The notes under the pieces are model-generated. The model saw only the letters and a list, made by a program, of their open reading frames with translations, ran no database searches and was not told the DNA's origin. The translations under genes and the position numbers were made by a program. From Klebsiella huaxiensis (GTDB lineage Bacteria; Pseudomonadota; Gammaproteobacteria; Enterobacterales; Enterobacteriaceae), in assembly GCF_003261575.2 (NCBI RefSeq), contig NZ_CP036175.1, positions 4,836,001 to 4,900,000 of the forward strand: a stretch of 64,000 nucleotides of DNA, written 5' to 3'. Every line of letters starts with the position of its first letter. Position 1 is the first letter of the stretch. Positions 35,767-44,811 of this stretch are shown in pieces.

Positions 35767-37206
35767 TTACTGCATCAGCAGGTAGATAGAGGTATCGCCA
35801 CGCTGAATATTCAGTGCCAGAACCGACGGTTTGGCATCAAAGATTTTGCGCAGGTCGGCAATATTTTTCACCGGCTGCTGGTTAGCGCCAACGATGATAT
35901 CGCCTTTCTTCAGGCCAATCTGCGCTGCCGGAGTCCCCGCTTTCACGTTGCTCACTACGACGCCTTTATCCTGGCCTTTGTTGCTCATTTCCGCACCTTC
36001 AATACCATTGAAGATAGTGCTTGAATCAACCTGATTCTGATTACTTTGCTGCAGCTCTACGGTCGTCGTTACCGGTTTGCCGTCACGCAGCAGACCAAGC
36101 TCGATTTTGCTACCGATAGGCATGGTACCCACCTGAGCACGCAGCGCGGCAAAGCTGCTAATTGGCTTACCGTTCAGCGTGGTGATCACGTCACCGGCTT
36201 TAATACCTGCTTTACCCGCCGCAGAACCCGGCATAACCTGGCTGACGAAAGCCCCGCGCTGAGCATCGACTTTCATCGCTTTCGCCAGTTCGGAGTTCAG
36301 CTCGGTTCCCATGATGCCCAGCTCACCGCGCTTAACCTGGCCAAACTTAACCATCTGATCGGTCAAGTTTTTCACCATGTTGCTCGGGATCGCGAAGCCG
36401 ATACCGATGTTACCGCCGTCCGGTGCCAGGATCGCGGTGTTGATACCGATCAGTTCGCCGTTCAGGTTAACCAGCGCGCCGCCGGAGTTACCGCGGTTAA
36501 TCGCCGCATCGGTCTGGATAAAGTTCTCGTAATTTTCAACGTTCAGGCCGCTACGGCCCAACGCGGAAACAATCCCGGAGGTCACGGTTTCACCGAGGCC
36601 AAACGGGTTACCAATCGCCACGGTGTAATCACCGACGCGCAGGGTATCAGAGTCCGCCAGCTTGATTGCGCTCAGGTTTTTCGGATCCTGAATTTGAATC
36701 AGCGCGATATCAGAACGCGGATCTTTACCGACCACTTTTGCCTCAAACTTACGGCCATCGCTCAGCTGAACTTTGATCGTCGTCGCGTTATCCACGACGT
36801 GGTTGTTGGTGACGACATAACCTTTAGCGGCATCAATGATCACCCCAGAACCAAGGGCCATAAATTTCTGCTGCTGGCCGCCGTCGCTACCCGGAGCGCC
36901 ACCCTGCCCGCCGCCCTGACAGAACGGAGAGCTTTGGAACGGTGAACCGTCCTGGCAGAACGGTGAATTATCACCAAAGAACTGCTGGAAGTTACGCGGC
37001 ATCCGCGGGGTATTAACGGTAGTGCTCCCCTCAACGTTGATGCTCACGACAGACGGCATCACCTTTTCCAGCATAGGAGCCAGACTCGGCATCTGCTGTG
37101 CATTAGTGGCCGAAGAAGCTGTTTCCGCCGCGCTCGCAGAGAGAGGGGACAACGCCAGACCTAAACTAAGAGCCAGAGCACTCATTGCTAACGTGGTTTT
37201 TTTCAT
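35767..37206 (-). CDS. degP: Periplasmic serine protease/chaperone DegP (HtrA)
   Basis: Degrades or refolds damaged envelope proteins and forms large cages. Start ATG 37206, 479 residues. Signal peptide KKTTLAMSALALSLG to about residue 26 (SASAAE). Catalytic triad: His in VVTNNHVVDNA, Asp in DPRSDIALIQI, Ser in AINRGNSGGALVN. Two PDZ domains (about 285-375 and 390-475, PGSAAGKAGIKAGDVI and GTPAAQIGLKKGDII). The LA loop holds the two disulfide cysteines (SPFCQDGSPFQSSPFCQGG). Ends YLLMQ. A sigma-E promoter lies upstream. Confidence 0.98.
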   Translation of the reverse strand: MKKTTLAMSALALSLGLALSPLSASAAETASSATNAQQMPSLAPMLEKVMPSVVSINVEGSTTVNTPRMPRNFQQFFGDNSPFCQDGSPFQSSPFCQGGGQGGAPGSDGGQQQKFMALGSGVIIDAAKGYVVTNNHVVDNATTIKVQLSDGRKFEAKVVGKDPRSDIALIQIQDPKNLSAIKLADSDTLRVGDYTVAIGNPFGLGETVTSGIVSALGRSGLNVENYENFIQTDAAINRGNSGGALVNLNGELIGINTAILAPDGGNIGIGFAIPSNMVKNLTDQMVKFGQVKRGELGIMGTELNSELAKAMKVDAQRGAFVSQVMPGSAAGKAGIKAGDVITTLNGKPISSFAALRAQVGTMPIGSKIELGLLRDGKPVTTTVELQQSNQNQVDSSTIFNGIEGAEMSNKGQDKGVVVSNVKAGTPAAQIGLKKGDIIVGANQQPVKNIADLRKIFDAKPSVLALNIQRGDTSIYLLMQ

Positions 37207-37256
37207 ATGTTTCAATCTCGATTTCAGATAACGGAATAGTTGCTGTTTACGTGACT

Positions 37257-37286
37257 ATGAGAGTCATTTTATAGCGCGAAGTTCCG
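37257..37286 (-). promoter_or_regulatory. Sigma-E promoter of degP
   Basis: On the minus strand GGAACTT (37285-37279) is followed by a 16-base spacer and TCTCA (37262-37258), close to the sigma-E consensus GAACTT/TCTGA and aligned with the known E. coli degP promoter. It is about 50 bases before the ATG. Activation by RseP-dependent release of sigma-E follows, and rseP is in this window. GTAAA at 37336-37332 on the minus strand could be half of a CpxR box. Confidence 0.85.
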
Positions 37287-37341
37287 GAATGAAGTTTTGG
37301 CAAAAGTAAAAATTTATTGTTCGTCTTTACAAAACTCATGC

Positions 37342-38856
37342 TTATTCAACGGCCATCAATCGCCGATATTCATCCCATGCATACAAGTCCGTCATCCCGC
37401 TGATATAGTCCTGAATGAGACGACAGCGATAATAATATTCCCATAGCGGAAATTCAGCGCTATCGCGCGGGATCTTATTTACGGCTTCTACGTAAGCCAG
37501 ACGATGGCGTGTCGAAAGTTTCTGGAACAGGCGTGAAGCGATCGGTAAACTTCGCACCCGCTCTTTTTCCACCAACAGACTAAACTCATCCAGCGATAAT
37601 TTTAACAACGGCTGGTAGATATCCAACAGGCCGCTAATAACACGATAACCTTGCAATTCCAGCTGCTCAACATCTGGATGGCTAAATACATGTTTTACCG
37701 CAACATTTTTATAAAGCTCAAGCAACTGGCTGCAATCACTTTCGTCTTCAAGCAGCGCGTGATTAAAATCACCGGTAAAGATCCTTGGCAAATTATCAAT
37801 AAAGCGACGCGCCGCATACGGTACCAGCTTATTCAGCGTATTGACCCGTAAATACATAAAGAACTGATCTTCAGTACTTCGGCTAAGAGAATTCGCACGA
37901 GATTTATCCCAGGCATTTTCAACAACCATGTTAAACAAAGAGCCTTTTTCGTGCTTCCCCCAGGCTTCGTAAAGATGCTGATAAAGCTGCTCCACGCTGA
38001 AAATACGTTTTTCTACCGCATCCTCAAGGTCGGCAACGCAATACGAGATGTCATCTGCGGCTTCCATAATCCACGTTAATGGGAACCGATTGTAAGGGGC
38101 CAGATCCAGTTCTTTACGCAACCTCGCAACATAGCCCTCTTCGGCTAAATAATAACCAGGTTTCTTCATTAAATAACTGTGGCTGGCAGGCGGCTCGCCT
38201 CGCCACCACGCCGGACGGGTATATTTAAGTATACAGCCCACCTGCGCCCAGGTCAGATTCATCCGCATCAGGGTATGCACTAAACGAATTCCCTGCGCAT
38301 TTCCTTCAAACCAGCACAAATCCTGGCGAACCTTGCGGCGTAGCGCATTTAATTGGCTATCCCCCTCCTGCAAACGCAGCGCTTCGACCACGCAACGGTC
38401 TTCGGTTAGGGGCTGGCTGGCGGCATCGCCAGGAAACAGCCGCTGGCTGAACCAGTCGTTGATTGCCGCTTCGCCAAAATGGCCAAACGGCGGATTGCCG
38501 ATGTCGTGCATCAAGCACGCCATCTCGACGATACTTTCAAATGGACCGGTTAGCTCATCCAGCCCATAGTTCTCCAGCAACTTCTGTTCTTTCAGACGGC
38601 TTAGCACTTCTTTAGCGATATAGCGGCCAACCTGCTGAACTTCAAGAGAGTGGGTCAGACGGGTGCGCACCGCCGCGTTACGCTCCAGCGGGAAGACCTG
38701 AGTTTTTTGCTGCAATCGGCGGATCGCCGGCGAGTTAACAATACGCCCGCGATCGCTTTCGAAAATGCGCAGGATTTCATGTTCCGTCTCAACCCCTTGC
38801 GGTGAACGATAGCGGCGACGCCAGTTAATCTTGTTGCGAAAATCGATCTTTGCCAT
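37342..38856 (-). CDS. dgt: Deoxyguanosinetriphosphate triphosphohydrolase
   Basis: HD-domain enzyme splitting dGTP into deoxyguanosine and tripolyphosphate, lowering dGTP pools. ATG 38856 gives 504 residues (E. coli 505); the 14-codon extension upstream is not homologous. The metal motif is seen as TRLTHSLEVQQVGRY (His), MHDIGNPPFGHFGEAA (His-Asp) and the final Asp in MEAADDISYCVADLEDAV. It is divergent from mtn with 84 bases between them. Confidence 0.97.
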   Translation of the reverse strand: MAKIDFRNKINWRRRYRSPQGVETEHEILRIFESDRGRIVNSPAIRRLQQKTQVFPLERNAAVRTRLTHSLEVQQVGRYIAKEVLSRLKEQKLLENYGLDELTGPFESIVEMACLMHDIGNPPFGHFGEAAINDWFSQRLFPGDAASQPLTEDRCVVEALRLQEGDSQLNALRRKVRQDLCWFEGNAQGIRLVHTLMRMNLTWAQVGCILKYTRPAWWRGEPPASHSYLMKKPGYYLAEEGYVARLRKELDLAPYNRFPLTWIMEAADDISYCVADLEDAVEKRIFSVEQLYQHLYEAWGKHEKGSLFNMVVENAWDKSRANSLSRSTEDQFFMYLRVNTLNKLVPYAARRFIDNLPRIFTGDFNHALLEDESDCSQLLELYKNVAVKHVFSHPDVEQLELQGYRVISGLLDIYQPLLKLSLDEFSLLVEKERVRSLPIASRLFQKLSTRHRLAYVEAVNKIPRDSAEFPLWEYYYRCRLIQDYISGMTDLYAWDEYRRLMAVE

Positions 38857-38940
38857 GGCCTTCCCCGTGCGAGCAATAACGTTTCCTTCTAAGCGCATGA
38901 TAGACTATGCCGCTAAAACCCACACATCGCGAGTAAATCT

Positions 38941-39639
38941 ATGAAAATCGGCATTATTGGCGCTATGGAAGAAGAAGTAACCCTTCTGCGCGACAAAATC
39001 GACAACCGCCAGACCATCACTATCGGCGGTAGCGAAATCTATACCGGACAACTTCAAGGTACCGACGTCGCTCTGTTGAAGTCGGGTATTGGTAAAGTGG
39101 CCGCCGCCATGGGCGCAACCCTGCTGATGGAGCACTGCAAGCCGGATGTCATTATTAACACCGGTTCGGCGGGCGGGCTGGCATCTACCCTGAAGGTTGG
39201 CGATATCGTTGTTTCTGACGAAGCGCGCTACCACGATGCTGACGTCACCGCATTCGGTTATGAATATGGCCAGCTTCCGGGCTGCCCTGCCGGTTTTAAA
39301 GCTGATGAAAAACTCATTGCCGCTGCGGAAACCTGCATCAAAGCGCTGGATCTTAACGCAGTACGCGGTCTCATTGTCAGCGGCGATGCCTTTATCAACG
39401 GTTCCGTCGGCCTGGCGAAAATCCGTCAGAACTTCCCGCAGGCCGTGGCGGTCGAGATGGAAGCAACAGCCATCGCGCACGTCTGCCACAGCTACGGCGT
39501 GCCGTTTGTTGTCGTTCGCGCCATTTCCGATGTTGCCGACCAGCAGTCCCATCTGAGCTTTGACGAGTTTCTCGCCGTTGCCGCTAAGCAGTCCACCCTG
39601 ATGGTGGAAAACCTGGTGCAGCATCTGGCTCGTGGCTAA
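38941..39639 (+). CDS. mtnN: 5'-methylthioadenosine/S-adenosylhomocysteine nucleosidase
   Basis: Cleaves MTA, SAH and 5'-deoxyadenosine to adenine, recycling products of SAM use and feeding autoinducer-2 synthesis. 232 residues as in E. coli (mtn, pfs). Seen are KIGIIGAMEEEVTLL with the catalytic Glu (about 12), NTGSAGG, and VEMEATAIAHVC plus RAISDVADQ (Asp about 197). The last eight bases overlap the start of btuF. Confidence 0.98.
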   Translation: MKIGIIGAMEEEVTLLRDKIDNRQTITIGGSEIYTGQLQGTDVALLKSGIGKVAAAMGATLLMEHCKPDVIINTGSAGGLASTLKVGDIVVSDEARYHDADVTAFGYEYGQLPGCPAGFKADEKLIAAAETCIKALDLNAVRGLIVSGDAFINGSVGLAKIRQNFPQAVAVEMEATAIAHVCHSYGVPFVVVRAISDVADQQSHLSFDEFLAVAAKQSTLMVENLVQHLARG

Positions 39640-40432
39640 GTCGCTCAAAAAGGCGCTTGCCGCCCTACTGCTGCTCGCCCCGGCGTGGCTTTTCGCCGCG
39701 CCGCGGGTGGTCACGCTCTCGCCAGCCAACACAGAGCTAGCTTTTGCCGCCGGTATTACGCCAGTTGGCGTCAGCAGCTATTCCGATTACCCGCCAGAAG
39801 CCGCAAAAATAGAGCAGGTATCCAGTTGGCAAGGGATGAATCTGGAGCGCATCGTCGCTCTCAAACCCGATGTGGTATTGGCGTGGCGCGGTGGAAACGC
39901 TGAGCGCCAGGTTAACCAGCTAAGCTCGCTTGGTATTAAAGTTATCTGGGTTGAAACGTCTACCATCGAAGATATCATCAACACGCTTCGCCAGCTGGCG
40001 CAATGGAGCCCACAACCGGAAAAGGCACGGCAGGCGGCCCAAAAGATGCAGGATGATTATCAGACGCTGAAAGCCCGCTATGCCAGCGCGCCAAAAAAGC
40101 GCGTCTTTTTACAGTTTGGCGCTAACCCGCTCTTTACCAGCAGCAAAGGATCGATTCAGGATCAGGTTTTGACGCTATGCGGAGGGGAAAATATCTTTGC
40201 CGCCAGCCGGGTTCCCTGGCCGCAGGTCAGCCGTGAGCAGGTGCTGGCAAGACAGCCGCAGGCCATTGTTGTCACCGGAAATGTCAGCGAACTTCCCGCC
40301 GTTGCCCGTTACTGGCAGAATCAGCTAAAAATTTCGCTCATTGCGCTACATGGCGACTGGTTTGAACGTGCGAGCCCACGTATTATCCTCGCCGCAAAAC
40401 AACTCTGTACTGCACTCGAGCAGGTAAAATAA
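39632..40432 (+). CDS. btuF: Vitamin B12 periplasmic binding protein BtuF
   Basis: Captures cobalamin delivered by BtuB and hands it to the BtuCD ABC transporter, which is not in this window. The GTG start at 39632 lies inside the end of mtnN, and the 266-residue length equals E. coli BtuF. Signal peptide AKSLKKALAALLLLAPAWLF ends AAP near residue 23. Class III binding-protein fold: two lobes joined by a long helix (QPEKARQAAQKMQDDYQTLK). The transporter-docking Glu residues are in ASWQ-type and GGENIF regions. Confidence 0.96.
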   Translation: MAKSLKKALAALLLLAPAWLFAAPRVVTLSPANTELAFAAGITPVGVSSYSDYPPEAAKIEQVSSWQGMNLERIVALKPDVVLAWRGGNAERQVNQLSSLGIKVIWVETSTIEDIINTLRQLAQWSPQPEKARQAAQKMQDDYQTLKARYASAPKKRVFLQFGANPLFTSSKGSIQDQVLTLCGGENIFAASRVPWPQVSREQVLARQPQAIVVTGNVSELPAVARYWQNQLKISLIALHGDWFERASPRIILAAKQLCTALEQVK

Positions 40433-40458
40433 TTACCTGATAACCCAGGGAACTGACG

Positions 40459-41082
40459 ATGCTTGTCTATTGGCTGGATATTATTGGCACCGCCGTGTTC
40501 GCTATCTCTGGCGTCCTGCTGGCTGGAAAGCTGCGCATGGACCCTTTCGGCGTACTGGTATTAGGCGTAGTCACCGCGGTGGGCGGCGGGACTATTCGCG
40601 ATATGGCTCTAGCTAACGGCCCGGTATTTTGGGTGAAAGATCCTACCGACCTGGTGGTGGCGATGGTGACCAGCATGCTCACTATCCTGCTGGTGCGTCA
40701 GCCACGTCGGTTACCCAAATGGGTGCTGCCGGTACTGGACGCCGTCGGTCTGGCGGTATTTGTCGGTATTGGGGTGAATAAAGCGTTTCTTGCCCATAGC
40801 GGGCCGCTGGTCGCCGTCTGTATGGGCGTTGTCACCGGCGTTGGTGGGGGGATTATCCGCGATGTGCTGGCGCGCGAAATACCGATGATCCTGCGCACGG
40901 AAATCTACGCAACGGCCTGCATTGCCGGCGGTATTGTGCACGCGACGGCGTATTATACTTTCCACGTTCCGTTAGAAAATGCAGCAATGATAGGGATGGT
41001 CGTCACGCTGGTGATTCGCCTGGCGGCAATTCGCTGGCACCTGAAGCTGCCAACATTTGCGCTTGATGAGAACGGGCGGTAA
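40459..41082 (+). CDS. yadS: TRIC-family channel protein YadS
   Basis: Inner-membrane protein of 207 residues with seven hydrophobic segments arranged as an inverted repeat. Two glycine-rich motifs, AVGGGTIRDMAL (about 42-53) and GVGGGIIRDVLAREIP (about 125-140), mark the UPF0126/TRIC family of trimeric cation (K+) channels. The physiological role in enterobacteria is not settled. It follows btuF by 26 bases and is probably cotranscribed with mtnN-btuF. Confidence 0.92.
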   Translation: MLVYWLDIIGTAVFAISGVLLAGKLRMDPFGVLVLGVVTAVGGGTIRDMALANGPVFWVKDPTDLVVAMVTSMLTILLVRQPRRLPKWVLPVLDAVGLAVFVGIGVNKAFLAHSGPLVAVCMGVVTGVGGGIIRDVLAREIPMILRTEIYATACIAGGIVHATAYYTFHVPLENAAMIGMVVTLVIRLAAIRWHLKLPTFALDENGR

Positions 41083-41089
41083 TAAAAGC

Positions 41090-41118
41090 AAAACGGTAAC
41101 CTTAACGTTACCGTTTTT
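41090..41118 (+). terminator. Terminator after yadS
   Basis: AAAACGGTAAC and GTTACCGTTTT form an 11-bp stem around CTTAAC with a following T. Symmetrical, so it may serve both yadS and erpA. Confidence 0.9.
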
Positions 41119-41126
41119 AGTGTTTG

Positions 41127-41165
41127 CTCCCTCTCCCTGTGGAAGAGGGCTGGGGTGAGGGCACC
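41127..41165 (+). repeat. Short GC-rich extragenic repeat-like element
   Basis: CTCCCTCTCCCTG, a short turn and GAAGAGGGCTGGGG then GTGAGGG forms an imperfect hairpin. Very similar stretches are scattered between genes in many enterobacterial genomes. One copy only here, so the assignment rests on recollection of the motif. Confidence 0.4.
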
Positions 41166-41179
41166 CGGCCGCACGATCT

Positions 41180-41524
41180 TTAGACGCTGAACGAGGACCC
41201 GCAGCCACAGGTGCTTTTCGCGTTCGGATTGGTCACGATAAAGCGTGAACCTTCCAGGCCTTCAGTATAATCGACAGCCCCGCCGACCAGATACTGCAGG
41301 CTCATTGGGTCAACCACCAGGCCGACACCCTGCTTCTCGATAGTCATGTCCCCATCGTTTACCTGATCGTCAAAAGTAAAACCGTACTGGAAACCGCTGC
41401 AGCCACCGCCGGTGATATATACACGCAGTTTCAGGTTCGGATTATCTTCATCCGCAATCAGGTCTTTTACTTTAATCGCTGCAGCTTCGGTAAATTCCAG
41501 CGGCAACGCTACGTCATCACTCAT
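41180..41524 (-). CDS. erpA: Iron-sulfur cluster insertion protein ErpA
   Basis: A-type carrier that hands Fe-S clusters to IspG/IspH and respiratory enzymes; essential in E. coli under aerobic growth. 114 residues, nearly identical to E. coli ErpA. The three cluster cysteines are in GGGCSGFQYGF (about residue 42) and STCGCGSSFSV (about 106 and 108). It converges on yadS. Confidence 0.98.
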   Translation of the reverse strand: MSDDVALPLEFTEAAAIKVKDLIADEDNPNLKLRVYITGGGCSGFQYGFTFDDQVNDGDMTIEKQGVGLVVDPMSLQYLVGGAVDYTEGLEGSRFIVTNPNAKSTCGCGSSFSV

Positions 41525-41605
41525 TTTATGCTCCCATTGATACTTCTGACCGGTTAAAGAATAACCCGACCTTTTGAGCCATTATCCAATACCCGAGTAA
41601 ATCGT

Positions 41606-43024
41606 TCAAGTATTCTCCCCGCCAACCGGCTGTGCCTTTGCCGCCCGCTCGGCTTCCTGTTTCGCCAGGGTGCGCTGCAGGATTGTCGAGTATAAAGGCT
41701 TGCCGCCAAGGAATTGTGCTAATAGTGTTGCGCCCAGGCAGGTAATAATCATTGGCAAAATGAGCTGATAGTTATCGGTCATCTCCAGCACCAGCACGAT
41801 GCCGGTCAACGGCGCACGAACCGAGGCGGCGAGGAGTGCGCCCATACCAGCAATGGCAAACGTCCCTGCATCCAGATGATACGCCGGAAACAGCGGCGTT
41901 GCCGCCATGCCGAAGGCCGTTCCCAGCAATGTTCCCAGCGCCAGCATCGGTGCAAAGATACCGCCGGGCGCGCCGGAAGAGAAGCAGAGTAGCGTGGTAA
42001 TCACCCGGGCGATAAAAATAAACAGTAGCAGGCCAACGGAAAAGTTGCCCGCAGCAGCGATGGGAATCAGGTTAAATCCACCACCCGCCGCCGTTGGCTG
42101 AATCAGCCCAAGCACACCGCAGCTGCCGCCGATTAATCCGCCAATCAATACCCACTTTTTGATATTTCCACCATGAATACGCTGGAACATATCCTGGGTA
42201 CGCAACACCAAAGTGTTAAATAGCGGGCCGATACAGCCGAAAATCATCCCCAGCACCAAATATAACCACAGCGTGTTAACCGGCGCATTGCTCAGCTTGC
42301 CAACCTCGATAACCGCATGATCGCCATTAAAAATACGAAAGACAATCGTCGACATAATCACGCCGGTAAACACGGCTTTAATGGAGATCAGGTTGTAGCG
42401 AAACTGCGGACGCATCTCTTCAATAATAAACAAGATACCGGCGAGCGGCGCGTTAAACGCGGCGGAAAGTCCTGCGGCTGCACCGGTCGCCAGTAGCGTA
42501 TGGCGCGCTTCCGGACTGCGCAGGCGGAACACATCCACCACCATGCGTCCAAGGTTGCCCCCAAGCTGCACCATCGGCCCTTCACGCCCCAGCACCATGC
42601 CAGCTCCCAGCGTCCCCATCCCGCCGATAAACTTCACTGGCAGCACGCGCCACCAGCGCACGGGGCGCAGCTCTTCTAATGCGCCTTCTATTTCCGGGAT
42701 CCCCGAGCCGCCCGCTTCCGGCGCAAAACGACGCACGAGGAAATAGCCCACCATCGCCAGCAGCGCAGAGCAAATAAAAGCCAGCGGCCAGACCAAAAAC
42801 CAGTGGTCCGCCACCGCAACCAGCGCGCCAATGCGCAGGTTTTGTACCCAGTTGACGCTTTTCTCAAACGCGACGCCTACCAGCCCTGCCAGCGTCCCGA
42901 CAACGGCCGCCATCAATAAGACCGCCAGCGGCGTTTTATCACGCTGAATCAACCGACGCACGGCATCACCGCGGCGAACACGTACGAACTGATGTGCTGA
43001 AGAAGAGGGATTTTCTGCTTTCAT
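41606..43024 (-). CDS. clcA: H+/Cl- exchange transporter ClcA
   Basis: CLC-family antiporter of the inner membrane (2 Cl- for 1 H+), part of extreme acid resistance. ATG 43024 gives 472 residues (E. coli 473); the open frame runs further upstream but that part is not homologous. Chloride-binding motifs GSGIPE, GREGPMVQ (gating Glu about 148) and GGIFAPML are all present, with the proton Glu in FIIEEMRPQFRY (about 203) and the Tyr in KPLYSTI (about 445). Divergent from hemL. Confidence 0.97.
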   Translation of the reverse strand: MKAENPSSSAHQFVRVRRGDAVRRLIQRDKTPLAVLLMAAVVGTLAGLVGVAFEKSVNWVQNLRIGALVAVADHWFLVWPLAFICSALLAMVGYFLVRRFAPEAGGSGIPEIEGALEELRPVRWWRVLPVKFIGGMGTLGAGMVLGREGPMVQLGGNLGRMVVDVFRLRSPEARHTLLATGAAAGLSAAFNAPLAGILFIIEEMRPQFRYNLISIKAVFTGVIMSTIVFRIFNGDHAVIEVGKLSNAPVNTLWLYLVLGMIFGCIGPLFNTLVLRTQDMFQRIHGGNIKKWVLIGGLIGGSCGVLGLIQPTAAGGGFNLIPIAAAGNFSVGLLLFIFIARVITTLLCFSSGAPGGIFAPMLALGTLLGTAFGMAATPLFPAYHLDAGTFAIAGMGALLAASVRAPLTGIVLVLEMTDNYQLILPMIITCLGATLLAQFLGGKPLYSTILQRTLAKQEAERAAKAQPVGGENT

Positions 43025-43205
43025 GCCATTATCAATTATTGGTAATACAAATGGAAAGATGGGCATTCTAGCCAACCGGACAGGCCCCGTCGTCAAAAAA
43101 AATGCGCCGTGACTACATTGTTTCAATTGGGCAAAACTTTCATAACCTTCCTGGAATAACTTAGAATAGCCGACAAAACATTTTTCACGAACCAGGAACC
43201 CGGCA

Positions 43206-44486
43206 ATGAGCAAATCTGAAAACCTGTATAACGCTGCGCGTGAACTTATCCCCGGCGGCGTGAACTCTCCGGTACGTGCCTTCACCGGCGTGGGTGGCAC
43301 ACCGCTGTTTATTGAGCGCGCCGACGGCGCATACCTCTACGACGTCGATGGTAAAGCGTATATCGATTATGTTGGTTCCTGGGGCCCAATGGTACTCGGC
43401 CACAATCACCCGGCAATCCGCAACGCGGTGATTGAAGCAGCGGAACGCGGCCTGAGTTTCGGCGCGCCGACGGAAATGGAAGTCAAAATGGCGGCGCTGG
43501 TCACTGAACTGGTCCCGACCATGGATATGGTCCGCATGGTGAACTCCGGTACCGAAGCGACCATGAGCGCCATTCGCCTGGCGCGCGGCTTTACCGGTCG
43601 CGACAAAATCATCAAATTCGAAGGCTGCTACCACGGCCACGCCGACTGCCTGCTGGTTAAAGCCGGTTCAGGCGCGCTGACTCTCGGCCAGCCGAACTCT
43701 CCTGGCGTCCCGGCTGATTTCGCCAAACACACCCTGACCTGCACCTATAACGATCTCGCATCTGTGCGCGCCGCGTTCGAACAGTATCCGCAGGATATCG
43801 CCTGCATCATCGTTGAGCCGGTCGCCGGTAACATGAACTGCATTCCGCCGCAGCCTGAATTCCTGCCTGGCCTGCGCGCGCTGTGCGATGAGTTCGGCGC
43901 ACTGCTGATTATCGATGAAGTGATGACCGGCTTCCGCGTGGCGTTGGCCGGCGCGCAGGATTACTACGATGTGGTACCGGATCTGACCTGCCTGGGCAAA
44001 ATCATCGGCGGCGGCATGCCGGTTGGCGCGTTCGGCGGCCGTCGCGAAGTAATGGATGCGCTCGCCCCGACCGGCCCGGTTTACCAGGCGGGGACGCTCT
44101 CCGGTAATCCGATCGCCATGGCGGCGGGCTTCGCCTGCTTAACCGAAGTGGCGCAGCCTGGCGTGCATGAAACCCTGACCGACCTGACCAATCAGCTGGC
44201 TCAGGGTCTGCTGGACGCCGCTCGCGATACCGGTATTCCGCTGGTAGTGAATAACGTCGGCGGCATGTTCGGCATTTTCTTTACCGATGCGCCAACCGTG
44301 ACCTGCTATCAGGACGTGGTGAAGTGCGACGTGGAGCGCTTTAAGCGCTTCTTCCACCTGATGCTGGAGGAAGGCATTTACCTGGCGCCATCAGCGTTTG
44401 AAGCGGGTTTTATGTCTGTCGCCCACAGTGAAGAAGATATCGATAACACCATCGCCGCAGCGCGTAACGCCTTCGCGAAGCTGTAA
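43206..44486 (+). CDS. hemL: Glutamate-1-semialdehyde 2,1-aminomutase
   Basis: PLP enzyme making 5-aminolevulinate, the first haem precursor, in the C5 pathway. 426 residues as in E. coli. The Schiff-base Lys is in CLGKIIGGGMPVGAFGG (about residue 265), with LLIIDEVMTGFRVA and VNSGTEATMSAIRLARG also typical. A strong hairpin follows the stop. Confidence 0.98.
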   Translation: MSKSENLYNAARELIPGGVNSPVRAFTGVGGTPLFIERADGAYLYDVDGKAYIDYVGSWGPMVLGHNHPAIRNAVIEAAERGLSFGAPTEMEVKMAALVTELVPTMDMVRMVNSGTEATMSAIRLARGFTGRDKIIKFEGCYHGHADCLLVKAGSGALTLGQPNSPGVPADFAKHTLTCTYNDLASVRAAFEQYPQDIACIIVEPVAGNMNCIPPQPEFLPGLRALCDEFGALLIIDEVMTGFRVALAGAQDYYDVVPDLTCLGKIIGGGMPVGAFGGRREVMDALAPTGPVYQAGTLSGNPIAMAAGFACLTEVAQPGVHETLTDLTNQLAQGLLDAARDTGIPLVVNNVGGMFGIFFTDAPTVTCYQDVVKCDVERFKRFFHLMLEEGIYLAPSAFEAGFMSVAHSEEDIDNTIAAARNAFAKL

Positions 44487-44491
44487 CCCTG

Positions 44492-44519
44492 ATTGCCGGG
44501 ACTGCCCAGTCCCGGCAAT
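44492..44519 (+). terminator. Hairpin after hemL
   Basis: ATTGCCGGGAC and GTCCCGGCAAT pair perfectly over 11 bp, 5 bases after the hemL stop. No T-run follows, so it may protect the 3' end or work with Rho rather than act as a simple intrinsic terminator. Confidence 0.6.
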
Positions 44520-44642
44520 GCCTCTGCCATCTTGAAGCAAACCTCAGTTTGCGTGGGTTCACGCATAACAATCTGCAAGCGCGATCGCTTCGAAAGATCA
44601 GACGGCCTATCAAATTGCTGACAAAGTTCGTCTTGTGGAATT

Positions 44643-44676
44643 GCCCGGTGGCGGCTAGCGCCTTACCGGGCCTACG
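44643..44676 (+). repeat. REP element 1 of an inverted pair
   Basis: GCCCGGTGGCGGCTAGCGCC then TTACCGGGCCTACG is a typical palindromic REP unit with the conserved CCTACG tail. It lies in the 325-base gap between hemL and fhuB. Confidence 0.85.
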
Positions 44677-44709
44677 ATTCGTTTATAACCTTATGATACT
44701 GATGGTTTT

Positions 44710-44742
44710 GTAGGTCGGGTAAGGCGTCAGCCGCCACCCGAC
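44710..44742 (-). repeat. REP element 2 of an inverted pair
   Basis: GTAGGTCGGGTAAGGCGTC then AGCCGCCACCCGAC is a REP unit in the opposite orientation to the first, 33 bases away, so the two form a BIME. It sits about 70 bases after the fhuB stop and probably protects the 3' end of fhu or hemL mRNA. Confidence 0.85.
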
Positions 44743-44811
44743 AAGAATACGGCACCTTATCTAAACCACGTTTGTCGGTTGTTGATCAGATGGCATCGCG
44801 ATGCCGAAAAG

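Noticed and set aside
37300..37341. CpxR box upstream of degP
   Set aside because: Only one clear GTAAA half-site could be read; the second is not at the five-base spacing, so it is mentioned only as a possibility.
43025..43300. A 92-residue N-terminal extension of ClcA
   Set aside because: The homologous protein starts at ATG 43024; the extension covers the hemL promoter region and start of hemL on the other strand.
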